Origin: Aquipseudomonas guryensis
Lineage (GTDB): Bacteria > Pseudomonadota > Gammaproteobacteria > Pseudomonadales > Pseudomonadaceae
Assembly: GCF_014164785.1 (NCBI RefSeq)
Contig: NZ_JACJFN010000005.1
Span: forward strand, 124,001 to 188,000
Length of the DNA stretch: 64,000 nucleotides
Reading direction: 5' to 3'
The translations under genes and the position numbers were made by a program. Shown here in pieces: positions 28,272 through 36,539 of the stretch. The notes under the pieces were generated by a model that did not search any database, had not been told where the DNA came from, and saw only the letters and a program-made list of their open reading frames with translations. Within the stretch, counting starts at the first letter, position 1, and each line of letters starts with the position of its first letter.

Positions 28272-28380
28272 CACCAATCCCTTGCCGGTTCCTGAGGGTG
28301 AATTCGCTCACACAGCGCAGACGATACCCATGGCGCCCCGGTCGGCCAATAGACCCGCAGGAAAGATCGTCCGCCGGCCC

Positions 28381-29232
28381 TCAAGGCGCGCCAAACAGTG
28401 CCGTCCAGTAGATCCCCGCATCACTCTTCGGATCGACCGCATAGGCCGCGCCCAACTCGCTGAACTGTGCGGCCATCAGGTTGGCGCAGTGGCCGGGACT
28501 GGCCAGCCAGCCGTCGACCACCTTGCGTGCGCCGTCCAGCCCGGCAGCGATGTTCTCGCCGATCTGCTGGCCGCTGTAACCAGCCAGTTCGGCGCGGTCG
28601 CCAGGGGTGCGGCCGTCACGGTCTCGATGGTCGAAGAAGTTGCCGTTGGCCATCGCCCGGCTATGGCTCTCGGCCGTACTCGCCAGCGTGGCGTTCCAGG
28701 CCAGCGGCGCGGCAGCGGCGAAGGGTTGTCCGCCACACTGGCGCGCCTGGGCGCGGGCGGCGTTGATCTGTTCCAGCAGCTTCTGCCCTTCCGCCTGCCA
28801 GTCGCCCAGGCGCCCGCCCAGCAGCGGTCGCGCCAGGACGATGCGCCAGTCGCGGTCCAGGCGGCTCACGCCGATATCGACAAACTGCGGATCGAGTACC
28901 ACCTGGCAGAAGCTCTCGCGCAGGGCCTGCATCGCCGCTTGCGCATCGCGCGGGCCGGACAGGCTGATCGCCTGGACATTGACCATCGGGTAGCTGGCGC
29001 GAGCCAGTGCGCCCTGCAGGTCGGCGCTACCGGTGGCCGGCAGCACCAGACGCGGATCGGCGGCCAGCGGCGGCAGCTCGGCCGAAGCCTGGCCAGCGCA
29101 GCGCTGCACCTGGCTGCGGTAGGCGTTGATCGACTCGATCAATTGCGCCTCTTCGGCCGCTCCCGCCGTGGCGGCTATCAGCAGGCCCAGCGACAGGGCG
29201 ACGAGACGCGGAATGAATGACGTGACGCGCAT
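28381..29232 (-). CDS. Secreted CAP-domain protein (SCP/PR1-like), with internal duplication
   Basis: A 283-aa protein with a signal peptide (LVALSLGLLIAATAGAA). The C-terminal half (about residues 150-283) is a CAP domain: LEQINAARAQARQCGGQPFAAAAPLAWNATLASTAESHSRAM, FFDHRDRDGRTPGDRA, GENIAAG and GWLASPGHCANLMAAQFSELGAAYA. The N-terminal half begins with a matching LIESINAYRSQVQRCAGQ and LAADPRLVLPAT, so it appears to be a degenerate second copy. Bacterial CAP proteins are periplasmic or extracellular with ill-defined roles. Start ATG 29232 has GAGGGAG upstream. Confidence 0.85.
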   Translation of the reverse strand: MRVTSFIPRLVALSLGLLIAATAGAAEEAQLIESINAYRSQVQRCAGQASAELPPLAADPRLVLPATGSADLQGALARASYPMVNVQAISLSGPRDAQAAMQALRESFCQVVLDPQFVDIGVSRLDRDWRIVLARPLLGGRLGDWQAEGQKLLEQINAARAQARQCGGQPFAAAAPLAWNATLASTAESHSRAMANGNFFDHRDRDGRTPGDRAELAGYSGQQIGENIAAGLDGARKVVDGWLASPGHCANLMAAQFSELGAAYAVDPKSDAGIYWTALFGAP

Positions 29233-29466
29233 GAACAACTCCCTCGACATGACTGTGCACATGATGCGCGATTACGCGCGTTTGCGAACCCCATGCGGGA
29301 GCAGATCGTGCGCGGGCGTATCGGAGCGACAAGAATCTGCGGGGGCACTGTGCGTGCACCACGAAGCCCGTGCGTACGGCGGGCCCTAGGCAAGCGACGC
29401 GCAGAGCGGAACCTGTATGGCCCGATTGCTCATGGGTCACAGCTGAGAAAGACCGTAAACCAGTGC

Positions 29467-29922
29467 TCAGGCGTAAACGCTGAGGCCGCCTTTGGCCTGC
29501 AGCCAGTCGCGGTAGGTCTTCAGCGAGCTGGTCTGCTCGGTGCCGTTGTAGCCGACGAAGGTGTCGCTTTCGCCGAAGCCTCGATCGACCAGCTTCTGCA
29601 CCTGAGCCAACAGCTTGTCGGCGTCTTCGCGCTCCAGCTCGGCGACATCGGGCAGCTCGATCTTTTCCCGCGCGCCGCTGGCCTCGCTGTTGAGCGCGGC
29701 ACGCTCACTGGCCACCAGGCCACTGGCGTTGCTCTGCATGGCCCGCAGCAGACCGCCGCGGCTGTGTGCCACCAGGTCGGCGGCGTAGCGCCGCAGTTCG
29801 GTAACCGGATCGCTGCTGCTTGTTGCCGGTTGTTCCTGCGGCGTGCCGGTGCTGGCGGCATTGCTCTTGCCGATGTTGCTGACATAGTTCGCCACTGGCG
29901 AATGACTGGAGATGGTGTTCAT
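29467..29922 (-). CDS. Unknown 151-aa cytoplasmic protein
   Basis: Starts MNTISSHSPVANYVSNIGKSN with a low-complexity Ser/Thr/Gln linker (about residues 20-37), then a helical, charged domain: TELRRYAADLVAHSRGG, ELEREDADKLLAQVQKLVDRGFGESDTF and a C-terminal YRDWLQAKGG. No signal or membrane segment. The first 40 residues look disordered, like those of secreted or flagellar-type effectors, but that is not evidence. The ATG at 29922 was preferred to a start at 30084, which adds atypical sequence. Confidence 0.7.
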   Translation of the reverse strand: MNTISSHSPVANYVSNIGKSNAASTGTPQEQPATSSSDPVTELRRYAADLVAHSRGGLLRAMQSNASGLVASERAALNSEASGAREKIELPDVAELEREDADKLLAQVQKLVDRGFGESDTFVGYNGTEQTSSLKTYRDWLQAKGGLSVYA

Positions 29923-30189
29923 GGCCGCGCCCTGCGTCTGTTCACAGGACGTGTTTAGCAGGATCCGAGCCAGATCACGCAAGCCCCGCCACGTCTGGCC
30001 TGGCACACTATCGATTGGGGTTGCGCAGGCCATCGCTTGCCAGCGTAGGCAAACCTTTGCCGACGACGAGCCAGGGTGCGGCAAAACCTTGGGCAGTTAT
30101 CTCGTCAAGCGACTAAGGTATCGACGTCACGGACAGGCATGGCATGCCCCATGCGTATCCGGTAATCCAACCCGCCAAGGAAGCTTGCC

Positions 30190-30588
30190 ATGCACCTGAT
30201 TACCGCCCAGCTGAAACTCATCATGCTGATCACCGGCGCCCTCACCTGCACCATGGCATACGCCCTTGTCGCGCCGCAGGCCGCGCTGCTGTCGATGTTT
30301 GGTGAAGCGCTGCCGGACAGCCCGCTGATGCACATCGTGGTGCGCAGTTGGGGCATGCTGATCACCCTGCTCGGCGCGGCGCTGATCTACGGCGCCTTCA
30401 ACCCGGCCGTGCGCCCACTGGTGCTGACCCTCGCCGGTCTGAGCAAGCTGGTGTTTGTCGGTCTGTTGATCCTGCTGGGCGGCCAATACCTGCCGAAAAC
30501 CCTCACGCCGATCCTGATCGATGGCCTGGCCGTGATCCTCTACGCCATCTGCCTACCGCGCGCTCGCCGCGAAGCCGCCGCGATTTAG
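30190..30588 (+). CDS. Small integral membrane protein (four TM)
   Basis: A 132-aa protein with about four hydrophobic segments: LIMLITGALTCTMAYALVA, SWGMLITLLGAALIYGAF, LVLTLAGLSKLVFVGLLILLGG and LIDGLAVILYAICL. It ends in a basic tail (PRARREAAAI), suggesting the C terminus is cytoplasmic. AAGGAAG lies just upstream of the ATG. Similar short proteins in Pseudomonas carry DUF labels; function unknown. Confidence 0.8.
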   Translation: MHLITAQLKLIMLITGALTCTMAYALVAPQAALLSMFGEALPDSPLMHIVVRSWGMLITLLGAALIYGAFNPAVRPLVLTLAGLSKLVFVGLLILLGGQYLPKTLTPILIDGLAVILYAICLPRARREAAAI

Positions 30589-30617
30589 GCCTGCTCCGCT
30601 ATGGTGGCAGCCATCGC

Positions 30618-31418
30618 TCAGTCGTGCAGATAGCTCTGCACGATACGCTCGTGGCTGCCATCCTCGACCAGTTGCCGTAACACACGCGCATAGCTCTGCA
30701 CGAACTCCGCCGAATTGCTCTTTTTGCTGAAAGCCACTTCCGCAGCATCGGCGGAAACCACCACGGCCGTCGGCCTGATGCTGTCGTCGAGGCCCAGCTG
30801 CTGGGTCTCGTAGAGACCCGTACTTTCATCGGCAATCACGCCGTCGATGCGCCTCTTCTTGACCATCTGCCACAGGTTGGCGCGACTGGTGCTGAACGAC
30901 ACGCGCGAGGCGAAGTCGGCCTCGGCCATCAGCTGCTGATAGACCGGCCCGTAGGAAACATCGATCTGCGCGCCCAGGCGAAACGTGGTGTTCTGCAGGT
31001 CGAGCAGGTCGCTGACGGGCCAGCGCGCCAGTGCGTCCTGGTGCATGAAGAGGATATTGCGCGAGGGTTTCAGTACCGCGCCGGAGAAGTGTGCATACAC
31101 CTCGCGCTCGGGCTTGCGGAAGGCGCCGGGGAGGATATCCAACCGCCCCAGCTCAAGCTCTTTGAGCGCTCGTGCCCAGGGCAACTTGACCAGCTTCACC
31201 GTGCAACCCAGCCGCGCCAGCGCCGCCCGGTTGAGATCGATATCGATACCGCCAACCTCGCCATTCGCTTGCAGCATGCTGAAAGGCGGATCGTCGTCCC
31301 AGCGCAGGCTCTTCTGGCAGGCCTGCACCGCGCCTGGAAGGCTGATGAACAAAAGCAGCACCGTGCATGTATAGAAACGGCGTAGTGGGCTCGAAGCGTC
31401 GACGACAACTCTATTCAA
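30618..31418 (-). CDS. Periplasmic solute-binding protein (SBP_bac_3 type)
   Basis: A 266-aa protein with a signal peptide (FYTCTVLLLFISLPGAVQAC). The body shows the family-3 pattern: PPFSMLQANGEVGGIDIDLNRAALARLGC, LPWARALKELELGRLDILPGA and FRLGAQIDVSYG. The start is a TTG at 31418, since no ATG or better codon precedes the signal peptide. No transporter genes are nearby. It is the second orphan of this class in the window (compare 7052-7831); such proteins can serve as receptors' partners or uptake subunits. Confidence 0.8.
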   Translation of the reverse strand: MNRVVVDASSPLRRFYTCTVLLLFISLPGAVQACQKSLRWDDDPPFSMLQANGEVGGIDIDLNRAALARLGCTVKLVKLPWARALKELELGRLDILPGAFRKPEREVYAHFSGAVLKPSRNILFMHQDALARWPVSDLLDLQNTTFRLGAQIDVSYGPVYQQLMAEADFASRVSFSTSRANLWQMVKKRRIDGVIADESTGLYETQQLGLDDSIRPTAVVVSADAAEVAFSKKSNSAEFVQSYARVLRQLVEDGSHERIVQSYLHD

Positions 31419-31587
31419 GATCAGCGCTCACAGGGACTCATCCGATGGATTTGAGTCTAGAGAAGCGCGCGGGCGGCGGCCACGACTTCCTGCTGCTGCC
31501 AAAAACCGGCACCACCTTACAACTAGAGCGGTATGAGGCGTCGCTGGTTTGCCCTAAAAATGCCCAAAACCCTTTCCCCAAAAACGA

Positions 31588-31623
31588 AAAAGCCCCTGAT
31601 TCATTAATGAATTCAGGGGCTTA
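31588..31623 (-). terminator. Terminator of tRNA-Ser
   Basis: On the minus strand AAGCCCCTGAATTCAT-TA-ATGAATCAGGGGCTTTTTCG: long stem and five T, about 15 bases past the tRNA 3' end. Confidence 0.85.
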
Positions 31624-31637
31624 GTCAGTATCGAGTA

Positions 31638-31727
31638 TGGCGGGAAGATAGGGATTCGAACCCTAGGTGCACTTGCGTACACAACGGATTTCGAATCCGT
31701 CCCGTTCGGCCACTCCGGCATCTTCCC
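31638..31727 (-). tRNA. tRNA-Ser (anticodon CGA)
   Basis: 90 nt with encoded CCA. The acceptor stem GGGAAGA/TCTTCCC pairs perfectly, the discriminator is G, the anticodon arm is ACGGATT-CGA-AATCCGT, there is a long variable arm (GTGTACGCAAGTGCACC) as in class II tRNAs, and the T arm is TAGGG-TTCGAAT-CCCTA. Decodes UCG. It sits downstream of purC on the same strand, the same neighbourhood as in P. aeruginosa. Confidence 0.97.
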
Positions 31728-31843
31728 ACGGCGGCGCGCATGATATCAGCTCAAGGCGTTTTGGCGAACCCCGTTCGGCGTTTTTTTCGCATGGATTCAG
31801 GTGCTTGCGAAATCGCCGAGGAAGGGAGACTGTTTTCGAGCAT

Positions 31844-31871
31844 AAAAAAGAGGAGCCGAGGCTCCTCTTTG
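31844..31871 (-). terminator. Terminator of purC
   Basis: Minus strand: AAGAGGAGCC-TCG-GCTCCTCTTTTTT, starting about 20 bases after the purC stop. Confidence 0.9.
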
Positions 31872-31893
31872 CTAGCGCGGGCCGAAGCGCCGA

Positions 31894-32763
31894 TCAGTTG
31901 GTCAGACGGGTCAGCGCTTCGCGGTATTTGTCCGCAGTCTTCTGCGCCACGTCGGCCGGTACGGCGGGAGCTGGCGGCTCCTTGTTCCAGCCGGTAGATT
32001 CCAGCCAGTCGCGCACGAACTGCTTGTCGAAGCTCGGCGGATTGCTGCCTTCGGCGTAGCTGTCGGCCGGCCAGAAGCGGCTGGAGTCGGGGGTCAGCGC
32101 CTCGTCCATCAGGGTCAGGGTGCCGTTTTCGTCCAGGCCGAACTCGAACTTGGTGTCGGCGATGATGATGCCGCGGGTGGCCGCGTATTCGACCGCTGCG
32201 CTGTACAGGGCGATGGCGGTGTCGCGCACCTTGGCCGCCAGTTCGGCGCCGATGATCGCTTCGCACTGCTCGAAGCTGATGTTCTCGTCATGGTCGCCGA
32301 CGGCGGCCTTGGTCGAGGGGGTGAAGATCGGTTGCGGCAGCTTGGCCGCTTCTTTCAAACCGGCTGGCAGCCGGATGCCACAGACGGTGCCGCTCTTCTG
32401 GTATTCCTTCCAGCCGGAGCCGACGATGTAGCCACGCACGATGGCTTCCACTGCGACCGGCTGCAGACGCTTGGCCACTACCGCACGACCTTCCACCAGC
32501 GGCAACTCGGCAGCCGGCACCACGTCTTCAACCCGGTCGCCGGTGAAGTGGTTGGGCACCACGTCCTTGAGCTTGTCGAACCAGAAGTTGGAGATGGCGG
32601 TGAGGATCTTGCCCTTGTCCGGGATCGGCTCGTTGAGGATTACGTCGAAGGCCGACAGGCGATCGGTGGCGACCATCAGCATGCGCTTGGCGTCGATTTC
32701 GTAGAGGTCGCGGACTTTACCCGAATAGATTTTCTTCAGGCTCAGGGTGCTGGGAGTGGTCAT
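31894..32763 (-). CDS. purC: SAICAR synthetase, long form
   Basis: Joins aspartate to CAIR in purine synthesis; cytoplasmic. Motifs [62 protein letters not shown] and [12 protein letters not shown] define the family. At 289 aa it is the long form typical of betaproteobacteria, actinobacteria and yeast, not the 236-237-aa form (starting MEKREELYRGKAKSVY) usual in Pseudomonas and E. coli. It nevertheless occupies the canonical purC position next to bamC and tRNA-Ser. This suggests replacement in place, or that the usual copy lies elsewhere. A terminator follows. Confidence 0.93.
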   Translation of the reverse strand: MTTPSTLSLKKIYSGKVRDLYEIDAKRMLMVATDRLSAFDVILNEPIPDKGKILTAISNFWFDKLKDVVPNHFTGDRVEDVVPAAELPLVEGRAVVAKRLQPVAVEAIVRGYIVGSGWKEYQKSGTVCGIRLPAGLKEAAKLPQPIFTPSTKAAVGDHDENISFEQCEAIIGAELAAKVRDTAIALYSAAVEYAATRGIIIADTKFEFGLDENGTLTLMDEALTPDSSRFWPADSYAEGSNPPSFDKQFVRDWLESTGWNKEPPAPAVPADVAQKTADKYREALTRLTN

Positions 32764-32793
32764 GTCGGAATTTCCGCCTTGATCAAACGAAAC

Positions 32794-32854
32794 AGGCGAA
32801 ACCCACCGGGTTTCGCCTATCGAGTTACTGCTCGGCCGGCACCCGAGGTGCCGG
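32794..32854. terminator. Two hairpins between bamC and purC
   Basis: AGGCGAAACCC-ACC-GGGTTTCGCCT (32794-32818) and CCGGCACC-CGA-GGTGCCGG (32836-32854). Neither has a good T-tract, so they may act as mRNA stabilisers or weak terminators after bamC. Confidence 0.6.
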
Positions 32855-32865
32855 CACCTTGCAAC

Positions 32866-33978
32866 TTAGCCGAGGTTTTCCTGGATCAGCTGCAACACAC
32901 GGCGCGCCACGTCTTCCGGCGCTACGGTGTTGAGGTCCTTCTCCACGGAAACCTGCACGTCGCCATCGGCCGAGCGGGTCAGGCGAACCTGATAGCGCTC
33001 GGCACGGGCGTCGATTTCTTCCTGGCTTGGCTCGCTGCCGAACAGGCCACTGATGAAGCCTTTCTCTTCTTCCGGCTTCTTCGCACCTTCGGCCAGGTTG
33101 ACGTAGTACACGCCCAGGCTGCGGTTGATGTCGTCGATGCGCACGTTGCCCAGTTCCAGGGAACGGCCGACGCTGGACCAGGCACGATCGAAGTCGGTGC
33201 TGAGGTTGAGTACCGGGTTGCCGTTGCCGTCCTGGGTCAGGCTGACGCGGCTAGGTGCATCGTAGTCGCGGGCGGCCAGCAGGGACACAGAGCCGTGCTC
33301 GGCGGTGCTGCTCAGGTCAGCCAGCATGCCGTCGAGCAGCGAGGCTTCCAGCGGAGCATTGCCAGTACGTGCCGGGAAGGCTACGTCGGCAGAGCTGCCC
33401 TCGTCGCGCTCGGCGCTGACGATGAACACTTCGCTGGTGTTACGCACCACGCCCGGCTCGATACGCACACGCACGCGCACTTCATTGTCACTATCAGTCA
33501 TCAGGTCGCCCAAGCGACGCGCCATGGACGGTGCCAGCTCTGCAGCCGGCTGCCAGGCGCTGCTGAACTCGCCGGTCTGCGGGCGCTCTTCGGCAATACG
33601 GAAACCGTTGTTCTCGAAATACTGGCGCGCTACCGGCCAGACTTCCGCCGGGCTGCGCTGAGCCACCAGCCAGCGCGAGTCACCGCTCTTCTGCAGGCTG
33701 AACTCGCTGGTCTCGCCGACCGGCATGGCCTGCGGACGCGGCACTTCGAATTTTTCCGGAGTATCGGTGCTGGTGGCCACGTTCATCGGCACCGGCAGCA
33801 GAGGGTCTATGCGTTTGGCATCGACGTTCGCCGGCATCTGCATCGGCGCGGTCTGGCGCGAGTCCAGGTAATCGGTGCTGCGGTCACGGAAATAGCCTTC
33901 GTCACCCCACAGCCACCCGCAACCGCTGGTGCTGGAGATAATCACGGCAAGGGCGGAAAGTCCGGCCAATCGCTTCAT
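32866..33978 (-). CDS. bamC: Outer membrane assembly lipoprotein BamC
   Basis: A 370-aa lipoprotein of the BAM complex that inserts outer-membrane beta-barrels. Lipoprotein signal MKRLAGLSALAVIISSTSGC with Cys20 as the acylation site. The N-terminal unstructured region contains YFRDRSTDYLDSRQ, the conserved BamD-binding part. Two helix-grip domains follow (about 100-210 and 240-365). The ATG at 33978 has GAGGAAG upstream. It starts 18 bases after dapA, and the dapA-bamC pair is the standard arrangement in gammaproteobacteria, including E. coli. Confidence 0.93.
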   Translation of the reverse strand: MKRLAGLSALAVIISSTSGCGWLWGDEGYFRDRSTDYLDSRQTAPMQMPANVDAKRIDPLLPVPMNVATSTDTPEKFEVPRPQAMPVGETSEFSLQKSGDSRWLVAQRSPAEVWPVARQYFENNGFRIAEERPQTGEFSSAWQPAAELAPSMARRLGDLMTDSDNEVRVRVRIEPGVVRNTSEVFIVSAERDEGSSADVAFPARTGNAPLEASLLDGMLADLSSTAEHGSVSLLAARDYDAPSRVSLTQDGNGNPVLNLSTDFDRAWSSVGRSLELGNVRIDDINRSLGVYYVNLAEGAKKPEEEKGFISGLFGSEPSQEEIDARAERYQVRLTRSADGDVQVSVEKDLNTVAPEDVARRVLQLIQENLG

Positions 33979-33995
33979 GCGTAATGCTTCCTCGG

Positions 33996-34874
33996 TTAAA
34001 CCAGTACGCCGGACTGGCGCAGGGCCTGACGCAGCGGTTCGTGACAACGCGGGCTGAGCCAGGTCAGGGGCAGGCGGATGCCGTCCGGCATCATGCCCAT
34101 TTCATGCAGGGCCCACTTCACCGGAATCGGGTTGGATTCAATGAACAGAGTTTTGTGCAGCGGCATCAGGCGCTCGTTGATGGCGCGGGCAGTGGCGGCA
34201 TCGCCAGCCATGGCGGCGGCGCACAGTTCGGCCATGGCGCGCGGAGCGACGTTGGCGGTGACCGAGATGTTGCCCTTGCCGCCCATCAGCATCAATTCGA
34301 CGGCAGTGGCGTCGTCACCGGAATAGACCAGGAAGTCCTTGCTCACTCGATCCAGTATTTCCTGGCCGCGCTGCAGGTCGCCAGTGGCTTCCTTGATACC
34401 GATGATGTTACTGATCTTGGACAGGCGCTCGACGGTCTCCGGCAGCATGTCGCAGACGGTACGACCCGGCACGTTGTAGAGAATCTGCGGAATCGCCACC
34501 GCTTCGGCGATATGGCGGAAGTGCTGGTACAGGCCTTCCTGGGTCGGCTTGTTGTAGTAGGGGGTGACCAGCAGGCAGGCATCGGCGCCGACGCTCTTGG
34601 CGTTCTGGGTCAGCTCGACCGCTTCGCGGGTGCTGTTGGCGCCGGTACCGGCGATCACCGGGATGCGCCCGTTAACCTGATCGACCACGCGGCGGATGAC
34701 CTCGACATGCTCGTGGACATCCAGGGTAGCGGACTCACCCGTGGTGCCGACGGCAACGATGGCGTTGGTGCCCTCTTGCAGGTGGAAGTCCACCAGCTTG
34801 CTCAGGCTGTCCCAATCCAGACCACCCTGTGCGTCCATGGGCGTGACCAGTGCCACCATACTGCCCGAAATCAT
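33996..34874 (-). CDS. dapA: 4-hydroxy-tetrahydrodipicolinate synthase
   Basis: First committed step to lysine and diaminopimelate: condenses pyruvate with aspartate semialdehyde. The 292-aa TIM-barrel protein has [20 protein letters not shown] (with the catalytic Tyr), and GIKEATGD with the Schiff-base Lys. Length equals the P. aeruginosa enzyme. ATG 34874 ([13 protein letters not shown]) fits the family; a longer frame to 35051 has no family match. Followed by bamC; divergent from gcvR. Confidence 0.96.
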   Translation of the reverse strand: MISGSMVALVTPMDAQGGLDWDSLSKLVDFHLQEGTNAIVAVGTTGESATLDVHEHVEVIRRVVDQVNGRIPVIAGTGANSTREAVELTQNAKSVGADACLLVTPYYNKPTQEGLYQHFRHIAEAVAIPQILYNVPGRTVCDMLPETVERLSKISNIIGIKEATGDLQRGQEILDRVSKDFLVYSGDDATAVELMLMGGKGNISVTANVAPRAMAELCAAAMAGDAATARAINERLMPLHKTLFIESNPIPVKWALHEMGMMPDGIRLPLTWLSPRCHEPLRQALRQSGVLV

Positions 34875-35088
34875 GCAACCGCTCCTGCCGGAAAAAGAGA
34901 GCCGTAATGGTACTGACGCCACCAGGGTTGTACAAGCAAAGGACTGCACCTGCCGACCGTTAAACAGAATGTGCTGCCAGCCACGCCGTACGCCGCACCG
35001 GCATTCCCCTGAGCGGTGCTTTTCGCTACCCTTCCTTCCTTTGTTCGCCACGTCATGTGCCGATCACTCTTCGTTTTAGGAATGCTGC

Positions 35089-35646
35089 ATGTCCACCCCC
35101 CAGGTTCGCGAACAATTCCTCGTTATCAGCGCCCTCGGCGCCAACCCCATGGAGCTGACCAGCGTGCTGTGCCGGACCAGCCAGGAGAACCGCTGCGCCA
35201 TCGTCAGCACCCGCCTGACCCGCCACGGCGAGTACAGCGCGCTGATCCTGCAGGTCAGCGGCAGCTGGGATGCTCTGGCACGCCTGGAAGCGGCTCTGCC
35301 GGTACTGGCCAAGAAGCACAGCTTCAGCGTCAACATGACCCGCAGCGGCGCCCTGGAGAATCGCCCCCAGGCCTTGCCTTATGTGGCCTACGTCAGCTGC
35401 GTGTACCGCCCGGACATCCTCAACGAGCTGTGTCAGTTTTTCAGCGACCACCGCGTCGAGCTGGAAAACATCACCTGCGACACCTACCAGGCCCCGCAGA
35501 CCGGCGGGACCCTGCTGAATGCCACGCTGACCGTGACCCTGCCAGCCGGTACGCAAATCAGCTGGCTGCGCGACCAGTTCCTCGACTTCGCCGACTCGCT
35601 CAACCTCGATGCGCTGATCGAACCCTGGCGCCCGCAGAACCCGTAA
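35089..35646 (+). CDS. gcvR: ACT-domain regulator, GcvR family
   Basis: A 185-aa protein with two ACT domains: the first about residues 7-85 (FLVISALGANPMELTSVLCR), the second about 95-175 (YVSCVYRPDILNELCQFFSDHRVELENI). In E. coli GcvR binds GcvA and represses the glycine cleavage operon; in Pseudomonas this locus between dapA and bcp always holds this gene. The partner is not obvious in Pseudomonas. bcp follows after 20 bases with a strong RBS, so the two are likely co-transcribed. Confidence 0.9.
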   Translation: MSTPQVREQFLVISALGANPMELTSVLCRTSQENRCAIVSTRLTRHGEYSALILQVSGSWDALARLEAALPVLAKKHSFSVNMTRSGALENRPQALPYVAYVSCVYRPDILNELCQFFSDHRVELENITCDTYQAPQTGGTLLNATLTVTLPAGTQISWLRDQFLDFADSLNLDALIEPWRPQNP

Positions 35647-35666
35647 AGAGACAGAAGGAGCAGCAC

Positions 35667-36140
35667 ATGGCCGTTACCCTCGACCAGCCGGTCGCCGACT
35701 TCAGCGCCGAAGCCACCAGCGGTGTGCAGGTCTCCCTGAGCGCCCTCAAGGGCCAGCAAGTGGTGATCTACTTCTACCCGAAGGACAGCACCCCGGGCTG
35801 CACCACCGAAGGCCAGGGCTTTCGCGACCACTACCCGGCCTTCCAGGCAGCCAACACCCTAGTGTTCGGCGTATCGCGCGACGGCATGAAGTCCCACGAG
35901 AACTTCAAGTGCAAGCAGGAGTTCCCCTTCGAACTGATCTCGGACAAGGACGAGGCGCTCTGCCAGCTGTTCGACGTGATCAAGCTGAAAAAGCTCTACG
36001 GCAAGGAATACCTAGGCGTCGACCGCAGCACCTTCCTCATCGACCAGAACGGTGTGCTGCGCCAGGAGTGGCGTGGGGTAAAGGTGCCGGGGCATGTGGA
36101 GGCCGTGCTGGCCGCCGCGCAGGCACTGAGCAAGCGTTAA
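35667..36140 (+). CDS. bcp: Peroxiredoxin, Bcp/PrxQ family
   Basis: Reduces peroxides with thiols; cytoplasmic. The 157-aa protein has YPKDSTPGCTTEG with the peroxidatic Cys45. The usual resolving Cys five residues later is replaced by Gln50; other Cys residues (FKCKQEF, ALCQLF) remain, so it may work as a 1-Cys or atypical 2-Cys enzyme. VDRSTFLIDQNGVLRQEWR is typical of the family. AGAAGGAG precedes the ATG. A bidirectional hairpin terminator follows. Confidence 0.94.
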   Translation: MAVTLDQPVADFSAEATSGVQVSLSALKGQQVVIYFYPKDSTPGCTTEGQGFRDHYPAFQAANTLVFGVSRDGMKSHENFKCKQEFPFELISDKDEALCQLFDVIKLKKLYGKEYLGVDRSTFLIDQNGVLRQEWRGVKVPGHVEAVLAAAQALSKR

Positions 36141-36154
36141 ACCACCGAACATGA

Positions 36155-36182
36155 AAAAGGGCCGCATCGTGGCCCTTTTTAT
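36155..36182. terminator. Bidirectional terminator between bcp and the TusA-like gene
   Basis: AAAAAGGGCCGC-ATC-GTGGCCCTTTTT, with A- and T-runs on both sides, serving both converging transcripts. Confidence 0.88.
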
Positions 36183-36192
36183 TGCACCCCCC

Positions 36193-36432
36193 CTAAACCT
36201 TGCGCAACCAGTAACGGAATACACCGCCCTCTTCTTCCTCGCGCAGCAGTTCATGCCCAGCCAGGCGCGCAAAGGCACGAAAATCGCGCTGCGAGCCGGC
36301 ATCGGTGGCGATCACCTTGAGTACCGCACCACTGGGCAAGCGGTTCAACTCCAGCTTGGCCTTGAGCAGCGGCAACGGACAGTTCAAGCCGCTGGCATCC
36401 AGCTCGGCATCACAGACAACAGGATCGGTCAT
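36193..36432 (-). CDS. TusA/SirA-family sulfur carrier (PA1006-like)
   Basis: A 79-aa protein with the family motif LDASGLNCPLPLLKAKLEL, where Cys18 in CPxP is the persulfide-carrying residue. The position next to bcp and bepA matches P. aeruginosa PA1006, which is linked to molybdenum cofactor maturation and nitrate respiration. That role is transferred by position and similarity. The ATG at 36432 was chosen; the longer frame to 36528 has an atypical N terminus. It diverges from bepA. Confidence 0.9.
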   Translation of the reverse strand: MTDPVVCDAELDASGLNCPLPLLKAKLELNRLPSGAVLKVIATDAGSQRDFRAFARLAGHELLREEEEGGVFRYWLRKV

Positions 36433-36539
36433 CAAGGGCTCTCCACAGGGGCGGCAAGCATACCCAAGGCCGCACAACCCTGGCCAGCCGACCACCCTGG
36501 CAGCTACAGTAAGGCCTTTGTTTGCCATGAGCCCTGTGC

